Assembly (NCBI GenBank): GCA_018238825.1
Contig: JABCSP010000030.1
Span: forward strand, 1 to 13,287
DNA length: 13,287 nucleotides
From: Candidatus Thorarchaeota archaeon
GTDB taxonomy: Archaea; Asgardarchaeota; Thorarchaeia; Thorarchaeales; Thorarchaeaceae
Direction of reading: 5' to 3'
Shown piece after piece: positions 6,370 through 13,287 of the stretch. Positions within the stretch are counted from its first letter, which is position 1. Each line of letters starts with the position of its first letter. Under the pieces are notes generated by a model. It was not told the DNA's origin and ran no database searches. It worked only from the letters and a program-made list of their open reading frames with translations. Made by a program: the position numbers and the translations under genes.

Positions 6370-7245
6370 ATGAAAATCAAGGGAATTGACAAACTTCGAG
6401 AGAAACTTCCAGCATATCCAGGAAGGAAGATTTACCTGCTTCCATTGAAGGGTGCAGTAGCAGCAATACTGGCGTACATCTTCCTAATTGCCCTTGATAT
6501 TTTACCACGGTTATTTTCAGACATCCCCTTACTTGTCACAATTGAGCCAGTGCTACCTATACTTGGTACCATTTTCATTGGTACTCTTGGAATTTCGTTG
6601 GTTGGAACCCTTTGGCGTAGGCGCGACTCCATGAAGTCACAATACGGTCAGCTCTCATACCAGATGATGATACAAAAAGGTGTGACTGGAATTTGTCTTA
6701 TCCTACCAGTAATACTCCATGCTTTCACATCGATTCGCTCACTACCACCTGGTCCACCAGTCAATGACCTTACAATACAGTTCTCAAGGTCACTCTTACC
6801 CATCTTTGGCGTGCCTTCTGAACTCGATATCTGGATACGTTTGGTTCTTTCAGGAATTCTATTGGTACTAGGACTGCTCGTAATGCGAAGTTCGATTATT
6901 ACATTTGGTTTCGATTATATGACAGTGGTATATCTCTACTTTCCAGAAGAATCCGAGGTACAGGATCACGAGATATATTCTGTAGTTCGTCATCCTGTGT
7001 ATTTGGCTGGAGTTCTCCTAGGAACTGCAGCGATGATCTTCAGATTCTCGGTCTATTCAATGCTATTCTTCTTGATTGTGTATCTTATATTCTGGGTTCA
7101 AATCAGGAGAGAAGAACACGAATTGATTGAAAGATTTGGTGATGGTTATAGAGAGTACAGAGAGAAGGTTCCTGCACTCCTTGTAAAACCAAGAAACCTC
7201 AGAGCGTTCTTCAAATTCTTGAGGCAATGCATTAGGTCGAATTAA
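6370..7245 (+). CDS. PEMT/ICMT-family membrane methyltransferase
   Basis: The C-terminal half has the signature of the phospholipid/isoprenylcysteine carboxyl methyltransferase superfamily: H200-EIYSVV-R207-H208-P209-VY, a long hydrophobic stretch (about 212-247), then RREEHELIERFGDGYREYREKVP (from residue 246), with the conserved Glu of E-x(2)-L and the G-x(2)-Y-x(2)-Y ending. In known members this C-terminal region binds S-adenosylmethionine at the membrane face. The N-terminal half adds about four membrane helices (26-48, 60-82, 103-121, 154-176) and is longer than in minimal family members. The ATG has GGAG 6 bases upstream. The methyl acceptor (lipid, prenyl-cysteine or other) cannot be told from sequence. 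It converges with the next minus-strand gene, 38 bases apart. Confidence 0.8.
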   Translation: MKIKGIDKLREKLPAYPGRKIYLLPLKGAVAAILAYIFLIALDILPRLFSDIPLLVTIEPVLPILGTIFIGTLGISLVGTLWRRRDSMKSQYGQLSYQMMIQKGVTGICLILPVILHAFTSIRSLPPGPPVNDLTIQFSRSLLPIFGVPSELDIWIRLVLSGILLVLGLLVMRSSIITFGFDYMTVVYLYFPEESEVQDHEIYSVVRHPVYLAGVLLGTAAMIFRFSVYSMLFFLIVYLIFWVQIRREEHELIERFGDGYREYREKVPALLVKPRNLRAFFKFLRQCIRSN

Positions 7246-7283
7246 TCTGTCTTGTGAGATGGAAAAGATCGGGATATTGGCCT

Positions 7284-8255
7284 TCACATCCGTTTCATTC
7301 TTGACGAATCAGTATCAAAATCGGAGTCATCAGTTTGGTCATTGATATGGTCCTGAACGTCGAGCATCTCAAGCATGAGTGATTTGGGCTGAACTTCCTT
7401 AGCTCCAAGTCTTCTTGCGAAGTTGTGAATCCTTGGACGGACCCAAGAAAGCCCTAACTCATTCAAGATAATGAAAGGCAATACAAAGCTCATCACAAGA
7501 AATGGTATACCAACAATCCAGAAGATGCTATTCATCAAATTGAATAAATTAAGAGGAGCATCATGAACAAAATACTGGACATAGATGAACTTATGGATCA
7601 TCATTATCGGATATGCAAATATCGCAAATCCACCAAAGATGTTTGAGAACCATCTGCCTATTCCCTCGGTATCTGGACACCGCCTTGCACTCATATGAAT
7701 TGATTTTACCTGACCAACGATTCCTGAATCATTTAGAATCCAAGTTGGTGCGAAAATTACAAGACCAATAATTAAAGCAAAAAGAGATCCTAACAGTGTC
7801 TGGAGCGGATTGAAAAGCCGCATGAAAGCGTAGGTGGTATTTATTGAAATTCCGAACATCCTATCCGGTAGAAGATTTACAAAAATCTCTCCAGTTGAAA
7901 GTGCAAATAGTGCAGGAACAATCCCTCTTCGAATCATTTTCATAGGACTGAATCCCTCACCAGTGGTGAATACTCCAAGTTCGTACGTTGATGATCTTGA
8001 TATTTTATTGAATATAATCATCAGTAGTGCGATGGGAATGGTTAGCGCAAAGAACCCAATGAAGTAAATTGGAATTATTAGAAATAGTAGAGTATTCACA
8101 TCCACTTGGGTTGAACCTGGAAAAACGGTGATAAGGTCGTACGCTGAGTTAATTTCAACTAATTCTCTTGCTAGCTGGTTGGTAATTAGGAATGTGCCCA
8201 GAATTCCTACTATTGAGAATAGAATTGGAAGATAGAATTTCTTTTGGTTCTCCAC
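7284..8255 (-). CDS. Six-helix membrane protein of unknown family, 323 aa
   Basis: Family not recognised. About six hydrophobic segments (8-27, 56-83, 108-130, 152-172, 205-229, 240-264) are followed by a 55-residue cytosolic-looking tail that turns acidic (DQTDDSDFDTDSS) before a basic end (RMKRM). A short loop at about 188-200 (MSARRCPDTEGIGRW) is polar and could be functional. The start is a GTG at 8255, the first possible start after an in-frame TAA two codons earlier, with GAGGT 6 bases upstream. It stands alone on its strand between two plus-strand genes. No transporter or enzyme motif is visible. Confidence 0.72.
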   Translation of the reverse strand: MENQKKFYLPILFSIVGILGTFLITNQLARELVEINSAYDLITVFPGSTQVDVNTLLFLIIPIYFIGFFALTIPIALLMIIFNKISRSSTYELGVFTTGEGFSPMKMIRRGIVPALFALSTGEIFVNLLPDRMFGISINTTYAFMRLFNPLQTLLGSLFALIIGLVIFAPTWILNDSGIVGQVKSIHMSARRCPDTEGIGRWFSNIFGGFAIFAYPIMMIHKFIYVQYFVHDAPLNLFNLMNSIFWIVGIPFLVMSFVLPFIILNELGLSWVRPRIHNFARRLGAKEVQPKSLMLEMLDVQDHINDQTDDSDFDTDSSRMKRM

Positions 8256-8511
8256 AGCTTAACCTCATGCTCCTTTTATTCCAGAGATTTCTAAGGTTAT
8301 CGGTGAAAATCGACCACATAACCATCCATTGTGCATAGATTTGTTCCACTGTTGATTGCAAGGATATGCTATCCTTTTTATTTTTTCAATTTAGAATATT
8401 CTCAGGTAATTTAATTTGTCATCGACTATCACTGATTTCTGGTGTTGGGATAAACAATGAGTTCTAGTATTAATTATCACTATTCCCATTGGACTTTTAC
8501 AAACTCATTTC

Positions 8512-8985
8512 TTGTTTACACTAGGTGCAAGTTCACAGGACTGGTTTTCATCACCAATTACATCAGCATCTCTAATGTACCTGATACTGGCATTCTGGTT
8601 CTTTGGGATGTATCCTACCCGATGTATTAAGAAAACGCTAATCCCGAGGGTCATTGAATCACACACCGCATCAGAGGATACTATTAGTGCATATCGAACG
8701 TTTGTGACATATCGAAGAACTACGTTGTTCATTTGTGCACTCTTTGCTCTAGTCATTTGGATAGTAGTAAATCCGTTTGGGTGGGCTATTGGAATATCAA
8801 TGGGTAATGTGATATTTGCTTGGATCATACTATCAATTTTCCTCTTTGCATACCTCCTGTCAATTGGCATAGGTGGAAGACTTTTCAATAGATATCTTAG
8901 GAAACGTGCAGGACCTCAGTTCGAGGAAATATTCAAACTTGAAGATGAATGGATGGATACTCTAAAATCGCGTCAATCTTTGTAA
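8512..8985 (+). CDS. Small three-helix membrane protein, 157 aa, start uncertain
   Basis: Hydrophobic segments at about 17-36, 70-90 and 97-120 are followed by a charged C-terminus (RLFNRYLRKRAG...KLEDEWMDTLK). Family not recognised. The only canonical in-frame start is the TTG at 8512, which has no ribosome binding site. The frame stays open for 17 more codons upstream, back to a TGA at 8458-8460, and those codons read VLVLIITIPIGLLQTHF, an obvious membrane segment. An ATG at 8457 overlaps that TGA in another frame. The true protein may therefore begin near 8457, giving a fourth helix. It converges with the histidine kinase gene, 43 bases apart. Confidence 0.65.
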   Translation: MFTLGASSQDWFSSPITSASLMYLILAFWFFGMYPTRCIKKTLIPRVIESHTASEDTISAYRTFVTYRRTTLFICALFALVIWIVVNPFGWAIGISMGNVIFAWIILSIFLFAYLLSIGIGGRLFNRYLRKRAGPQFEEIFKLEDEWMDTLKSRQSL

Positions 8986-9028
8986 AGTCTGGATAATTCC
9001 ATTAATGATTCAATGAGAATGGAAGTTG

Positions 9029-11587
9029 TCATAAATCGGAATCTCCAAGTAATTCACTTACTCTTGGGAACCATAGACGAAACTCTACACCTTGACTGGG
9101 ATTTCCATGGATACGGTCATGGACTTCAATTCGTCCACCATACTTGTTGATTATCTGGTATGATTGATGTAGTCCAACACCCCCGTATCTACGAGTCATA
9201 TCAAACAGGATCTTTTTCGTATCATCGGGGATTCCTGGGCCATTATCTGCGATTGAAACAACAAACCCAGAATCTCGTTCACATAGATTGACCCAGATAT
9301 GGGGTTTGTCACTTGTATTATGTTCAGCTGCGTTCATCAGTATATTGCAAAAGAGATGGTAAAGGAACTTATCAGCTGATACAAGAACTCTATCAACATC
9401 AAACGAGGTTTCAATGATAATATCTTTATGACTACTACTAAATGCTTTGAGACACGCCTTTAATTCCTCATCTAGTGATGTTTCGACGAGGGAAATCGAC
9501 ATGAGTTGTTCGGTCACCTGGACTTTCTGAATCATTTCCGTACACTTCTGACATGAATCCTCTATCTGTTTGATGATGTAACGTTGATTTGTTTCTTTCA
9601 TCTGTTCACCTAGAAGTGCGGCACTTGCAGATATTACCTGTAAATGGTTACAAAAATCATGCCCCATAATATCAAGATACAGCATCGCTCTATTTCTCTC
9701 TGACAGGATGTTCTTCTCAGCCTTTCTACGCTCAGTGATATCTATGCCCATAGTGAATAATACATCTCGACCATCAGGCCACTTGATTATACGCATGAAA
9801 ATTATGAAGTCTCTCTTGAGAGAGTGACTAGTGAATTCCCAACGATAGGGTTCACCTTTCAATTCAATAACTTTGTTCCTTGGACAAAAATCACAAATAC
9901 GATCGAATCCATGAAGAATAGAATAACATTTAGAATAACTGGGGTCCTTTCCTACGAAATCTCTGAGATACCTATTACTAAATAGAATCTCATCAGTTTC
10001 AATGTCAATAACATAGATTATTTCATCTATACTATCAAAAATAGACAGGAGTTGTGCTCGTTCTTCTTTCAATAAAAGCTCAGCTATTTTCCGCTCTGAA
10101 ATATCTTCAAACCCACTGAGTACCCCATAAACAGTATCAGACTCGTCAATGAGGGGAACCAATTTGTATCGAATATAAGCAGCCTTCCCCCATTTTGATG
10201 TGTACAAACATTCCGCGCTGATATTGCCACGTGACTCCATACAAGTTTTGAAGTCGTCTGAATAACCAATATCCTTCAACAAAGGGAATGTTAGAAGATT
10301 AATCCCCTTAGTTGCTTCCTCTGAAGGAGATCCAAGGATTTCAAGAACCGCCTTGTTAGTACTGAGGATATTCCCGTGGATGTCACTAGTCAGAAGTCCT
10401 ATTGGTGTTTCATTAAACAATGTTCTGAACTTCTTTTCATTCTCTAGAATCTCGCTCTCTGCTTTCTTTCTCTCGGTGATATCTCTTACAATGACCCATG
10501 ACCCTATAGAATCATCAGTTTCATCATCAATCCTCCATACTCGCATAGAAACCGGGAATATGGTCCCATCTTTCCTGATGAATTCTTTTTCAAATTCATT
10601 CGAGTATCCACGAGTCTTCGTTTGTTCCGTCATATCCCTATCAAGGGTATGCCACTTGGAGGGCGTGATATCTTGGTATCTAATGTCTTTCAGTTCCTCT
10701 AGGCTATATCCAAGCATGTTAGCATATGCTTGATTGCATTCGATGATGAAACCATTCTTGTCTGTAGCAGCAATAGCATCACGAGATGATTGGTAAAGTT
10801 CACGATAGCGTTTCTCGGACCTCTGGAGCTTCTCCTCAATCTTTTTCCGCTCACTAATATCCTCTAAGACCCCTTCATAAAATAGAACTTGACCGTCATC
10901 ATCTTTTATTGCTCTGGAGGTGTTTCGTACAAGAATTAGACTTCCATCGAACCTACGAAACCACGTTTCAAAATCATGAACTACACCCTCTGTTTCCATG
11001 AGTTCTTGCCACTGTCTACGAGATTCCAAATCACAATAGAATTGAGCTGCATTAGTAGCAATCAATGACTCTTTGCTGGTATAGCCAAGGAGTTGTACGA
11101 GTCGAGGATTAGCATCCAAAATTCGCCCGTCAGGTGTGGTGTAGTATATTCCTACTGGTATCGTATCAAAGAGATTTTGATAGTGATCTTTTGCAACCTT
11201 CAACTGAGTGATGTCTTTCCCGACACCACGAAAACCTACTAAATCACCATTCTTGTCAAGGATAGGTACTCCATTAGTAAGGAAGAATACTTTAGTTCCA
11301 TCTTTGTGAAGAGCACAGTTTTCATAATCTATCATCAGACCCTTCTTTAATGAGAAATCTGCATAAACTCCACGAATCCTTTTTGCTTCCTTTGGAGTCA
11401 TGAAATCGTAGATAGTTTTACCAATAATCTCCTTAGGTGTGTATCCGAGGATCTTCTCGATATTATTACTTATGTATGTAACAACACCATTAGTATCGAT
11501 TTCCCAGACTAACCCAGACATACTCATAACTATGTCTTGGAACTCCGCATCATTTTCCAGGAGGGGGGTTGGATGATTATTATCCAT
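9029..11587 (-). CDS. Soluble multi-PAS sensor histidine kinase, 852 aa
   Basis: Five PAS domains run in tandem at about 14-130, 135-250, 262-378, 384-500 and 510-628. Four of the five end in a DIT/DIS-E-R type linker (for example EDISERKK, RDITERKK, GIDITERRK). The kinase core follows: H-box LYLDIMGHDFCNHLQ with the likely phospho-accepting His643, N-box NILMNAAEHN (748-757), the ATP-binding D-x-G-x-G DNGPGIP (781-787), and GGVGL (802-806). There is no membrane segment or receiver domain, so it is a cytosolic sensor that would pass phosphate to a separate response regulator, absent here. PAS5 carries Cys554, Cys565 and Cys568 in the pattern KCYSILHG...ICDFCP, seen in a PAS subgroup that may bind metal or sense redox state. 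The ATG at 11587 has an AAGGTTG-type site 8 bases upstream. Confidence 0.93.
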   Translation of the reverse strand: MDNNHPTPLLENDAEFQDIVMSMSGLVWEIDTNGVVTYISNNIEKILGYTPKEIIGKTIYDFMTPKEAKRIRGVYADFSLKKGLMIDYENCALHKDGTKVFFLTNGVPILDKNGDLVGFRGVGKDITQLKVAKDHYQNLFDTIPVGIYYTTPDGRILDANPRLVQLLGYTSKESLIATNAAQFYCDLESRRQWQELMETEGVVHDFETWFRRFDGSLILVRNTSRAIKDDDGQVLFYEGVLEDISERKKIEEKLQRSEKRYRELYQSSRDAIAATDKNGFIIECNQAYANMLGYSLEELKDIRYQDITPSKWHTLDRDMTEQTKTRGYSNEFEKEFIRKDGTIFPVSMRVWRIDDETDDSIGSWVIVRDITERKKAESEILENEKKFRTLFNETPIGLLTSDIHGNILSTNKAVLEILGSPSEEATKGINLLTFPLLKDIGYSDDFKTCMESRGNISAECLYTSKWGKAAYIRYKLVPLIDESDTVYGVLSGFEDISERKIAELLLKEERAQLLSIFDSIDEIIYVIDIETDEILFSNRYLRDFVGKDPSYSKCYSILHGFDRICDFCPRNKVIELKGEPYRWEFTSHSLKRDFIIFMRIIKWPDGRDVLFTMGIDITERRKAEKNILSERNRAMLYLDIMGHDFCNHLQVISASAALLGEQMKETNQRYIIKQIEDSCQKCTEMIQKVQVTEQLMSISLVETSLDEELKACLKAFSSSHKDIIIETSFDVDRVLVSADKFLYHLFCNILMNAAEHNTSDKPHIWVNLCERDSGFVVSIADNGPGIPDDTKKILFDMTRRYGGVGLHQSYQIINKYGGRIEVHDRIHGNPSQGVEFRLWFPRVSELLGDSDL

Positions 11588-11876
11588 ACCGGATTCAACC
11601 TTTTCTTCATTCTACAAGACTTGCAGATTTAGATGAGATAATTTCAGAATAAGCAGTTTCCAAAGCACTGGAAAGGATATTTGATTACATTAGAATTATC
11701 CGTAAACCGCTCTTGTATGAAATATCGATGATTAGCAACGATATCAATGGGTCTTATAGAATTTCTGGCTTATTCTATATGGTATAAAATCAATATACAG
11801 TCAGGTATAGTTAAGATTTGTTTTTGTAGTAAGGAAAAACCATATTTGTCTTGAAACTCTTGATTCATTAGGGGAG
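11588..11876. other. Intergenic region between divergent genes
   Basis: No gene is seen here. It should hold the kinase promoter, but no strong minus-strand TATA box stands out. Two imperfectly placed short inverted repeats are present: TTTCCA/TGGAAA (11657-11662 and 11669-11674) and ATATCG/CGATAT (11722-11727 and 11739-11744), both possible operator sites. A second plus-strand TATA-like string, TATAAAAT, is at 11783-11790. Confidence 0.4.
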
Positions 11877-11887
11877 TATAAAATATA
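11877..11887 (+). promoter_or_regulatory. Archaeal TATA box for the 11966 gene
   Basis: TATAAAATATA, preceded by GGGGAG, is the best TATA element in the window. Archaeal transcription usually starts about 25 bases downstream, here close to the ATG at 11901-11903. That ATG is out of frame with the gene, which raises doubt about the gene's annotated start. Confidence 0.55.
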
Positions 11888-11965
11888 GTCGAACAATCAA
11901 ATGCAATCGAGTTAGATGACCAAAAGGTTCGCGAGATTGTCACTGATGTCTTTCAACGGAGTGGA

Positions 11966-12919
11966 TTGGATCTTCCTTATTCAATCGAGTTCGAACCAAA
12001 GCCATCAATGGAATCGAAACCACAAGTCTACTTTGCTGAGGAGAATTTGCACATTATTGCATCCACGGAACCAGAATTGAAAAGATTGATTGGCCGATTT
12101 GTAATAGAACGTTCTTGGTCACGACATGATTGGTTATTGGCGAACCATCTTGGTCGATACATATTGACCTGCTTGGTTCTTCTTACAACCCTACCTGAAT
12201 CTGGATTTCTACTATCATGGATTATTCAAGAACATCAGCTTGTTCTTGTTGCATCCACGGTTATTGGAGTTGTAATCTTCGCTCTCTGGACCTCGTACCA
12301 AGTTTCCATTAGAACTGGTCCACTTGTCAAGAAGTTCACATTGGAAATGATAGAATTGGGATGTATGACAGAGTACGATGGTTCTGACTATGAGATTGAT
12401 TATCACTTGGTTACGATTGGTGGAGCCATCATCGGCTTATGGGCAGGATTGGTCATTGGCGTACTAGGTACGGAGTTTTACAAAGAATCGGGATTTGTCT
12501 TCATGCTTGTGCTTGTATTGCTGGCACTTCCTTCAGTGTACTATCTCCTTACCTCTATTACGAGATTATGGGGTTATGATCTCTGCATTGAACAACATGA
12601 TACGTGGAACGAGGAAGAATCTGAAGAAGTTGACGAGTTTGTCGACAATGAATATCTCCAGGTAGAGTTCTCAGACCTGATTGAACGTATGGATATCAGG
12701 AAGTTACTCACAAAAACGCATGAGTCTGAGTTTAGTGGGGTCCGAGGTAAGTTTTCTAAAACAGAGTTTGCTCAGTGTCGATGGACAAACAACTTTGTCG
12801 AGGATGACACACTCAATATAGTCTGCAGAGATGTCAGTGAGGCTGCCGCCAGACGCTATGGAATTGCTATGCTTATGAAAAGTACTATTCCTTTCTTTAC
12901 TGAACTAAGCTTTACATGA
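11966..12919 (+). CDS. Four-helix membrane protein of unknown family, 317 aa, start uncertain
   Basis: A hydrophilic N-terminus (1-60) precedes hydrophobic segments at about 62-86, 92-113, 148-170 and 175-198, then a 118-residue acidic cytosolic-looking domain (DTWNEEESEEVDEFVDNEY ... LNIVCRDVSEAAARRYGIAMLMKSTIPFF). Family not recognised; no HExxH or other catalytic motif was found. The TTG at 11966 has GGAG 4 bases upstream, but the frame is open for 28 codons before it, back to a TAA, and these read as credible protein (AIELDDQKVREIVTDVFQRS). A start nearer 11901 is likely. It stops with TGA at 12917-12919, and the same frame continues directly into the next membrane ORF. Confidence 0.7.
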   Translation: MDLPYSIEFEPKPSMESKPQVYFAEENLHIIASTEPELKRLIGRFVIERSWSRHDWLLANHLGRYILTCLVLLTTLPESGFLLSWIIQEHQLVLVASTVIGVVIFALWTSYQVSIRTGPLVKKFTLEMIELGCMTEYDGSDYEIDYHLVTIGGAIIGLWAGLVIGVLGTEFYKESGFVFMLVLVLLALPSVYYLLTSITRLWGYDLCIEQHDTWNEEESEEVDEFVDNEYLQVEFSDLIERMDIRKLLTKTHESEFSGVRGKFSKTEFAQCRWTNNFVEDDTLNIVCRDVSEAAARRYGIAMLMKSTIPFFTELSFT

Positions 12920-12955
12920 AAGACAATCCAAATAGTTGCTTTCTTATTTGGTATA

Positions 12956-13255
12956 ATGATGTTAATCCCAATACTCTTAGCCCCATATGTACTCTCCAAA
13001 GAGTTTGGAATAGGGATTTTGATTATCACGGTAGTCGTGTTTTCAATTTTAAGCAATATGGGGAGGAAACAGAACAAAGAAGTCCGGAGAGATATTCCCA
13101 TTCTTTTGAGAAAAGTAGGAGTCTACAATGACTACGAATTCAAATACTATAGCAACAGAATGTTCTCAATTTCATCCAGGTTTGATTGGTCACTTATGAT
13201 TGGATTTCTGCTAATTTTTTCCGTGATTGGATACTGGTTATTTGTATTCGTCTAG
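12956..13255 (+). CDS. Small membrane protein, or C-terminal part of the preceding gene
   Basis: From the first in-frame ATG (12956) the ORF encodes 99 residues. A hydrophobic N-terminal region (MMLIPILLAPYVL, then GIGILIITVVVFSIL) is followed by a charged loop (GRKQNKEVRRDIPILLRKVGVYNDYEFKYY) and a C-terminal helix (LMIGFLLIFSVIGYWLFVFV). No ribosome binding site precedes the ATG. The same frame is open back to the TGA that ends the previous gene, and these 12 codons read KTIQIVAFLFGI, which completes the first membrane segment. So either this protein starts upstream of 12956, or it is the C-terminus of a six-to-seven-helix protein cut by the TGA. Family not recognised. Confidence 0.6.
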   Translation: MMLIPILLAPYVLSKEFGIGILIITVVVFSILSNMGRKQNKEVRRDIPILLRKVGVYNDYEFKYYSNRMFSISSRFDWSLMIGFLLIFSVIGYWLFVFV

Positions 13256-13287
13256 TCATACCATCTTTGATTGTCCAAGCAAGTACC

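Noticed and set aside
8457..8632. Short plus ORF of about 58 codons from ATG 8457
   Set aside because: It is the shifted frame of the 8512 membrane gene; its translation has no coherent hydrophobic or domain pattern.
10353..10733. Plus-strand 126-aa ORF inside the kinase region
   Set aside because: It is the antisense shadow of PAS3 and PAS4 of the histidine kinase; the Ser-rich translation reflects the opposite strand.
11917..12087. Short plus ORF from ATG 11917 (MTKRFARLS...)
   Set aside because: It is out of frame with the 11966 gene, and that gene's frame carries the protein-like composition at the same place.
12917..12919. TGA as a selenocysteine codon
   Set aside because: The residues around it (FTELSFT then KTIQIVAF) are a membrane-border context with no redox motif, and no SECIS-like element was recognised; a plain stop or a sequence error is simpler.
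11966..13255. Membrane metalloprotease (M48-like) from general topology
   Set aside because: No HExxH or other zinc-binding motif was found in either ORF.
1..13287. CRISPR array, tRNA/rRNA genes, insertion sequence or known defence system
   Set aside because: No regularly spaced direct repeats, cloverleaf-like segments, transposase motifs or defence-family signatures were seen on reading both strands.

Overview
This window looks like a chromosomal segment of an archaeon. The evidence is a strong TATA-type promoter (TATAAAATATA at 11877-11887), frequent TTG and GTG starts placed 5-7 bases after GGAG-type ribosome binding sites, and a multi-PAS histidine kinase whose H-box has the form common in archaea. 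The low-to-middling GC and the mix of membrane proteins of unknown family, PH-like, MaoC and lamin-tail proteins would suit an Asgard lineage such as Thorarchaeota. That placement is inference only; no marker gene is present.

Layout. 1-492 (-): N-terminal part of a multi-pass membrane protein running off the left edge. 635-1414 (-): soluble protein of unknown family. 1487-2062 (-): lamin-tail-domain (LTD) sequence that looks like a broken gene; the upstream repeat is joined in frame through a TAG that stands where the matching Trp is expected. 2255-2788 (+): membrane-anchored extracellular beta-sandwich protein. 2893-3765 (+): MaoC-type double-hotdog hydratase. 3850-4782 (+): four-helix membrane protein. 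5806-4802 and 6268-5807 (-): a two-gene operon, a four-cysteine zinc-ribbon-like protein followed with no gap (TAA directly next to ATG) by a protein with two PH-like modules. 6370-7245 (+): PEMT/ICMT-family membrane methyltransferase. 8255-7284 (-): six-helix membrane protein. 8512-8985 (+): small three-helix membrane protein. 11587-9029 (-): soluble five-PAS histidine kinase with no response regulator beside it. 11966-12919 and 12956-13255 (+): two membrane ORFs in one reading frame, split by a single TGA.

How the genes fit together. Only the zinc-ribbon/PH pair is clearly co-transcribed, and the last two plus-strand ORFs are either an operon or one interrupted gene. Most other neighbours are convergent or divergent single genes, so the window reads as a patchwork rather than one pathway. 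About half of the genes are integral membrane or membrane-associated proteins without a recognisable family. No tRNA, rRNA, CRISPR array, insertion sequence or known defence module was seen.

The most notable signals are the decayed LTD gene, the TGA-split membrane pair, and a recurring pattern at three plus-strand genes (8512, 11966, 12956). In each, coding-looking codons extend upstream of the nominal start without a start codon, next to an out-of-frame ATG that a one- or two-base indel would bring into frame. This could be assembly error or unusual initiation.
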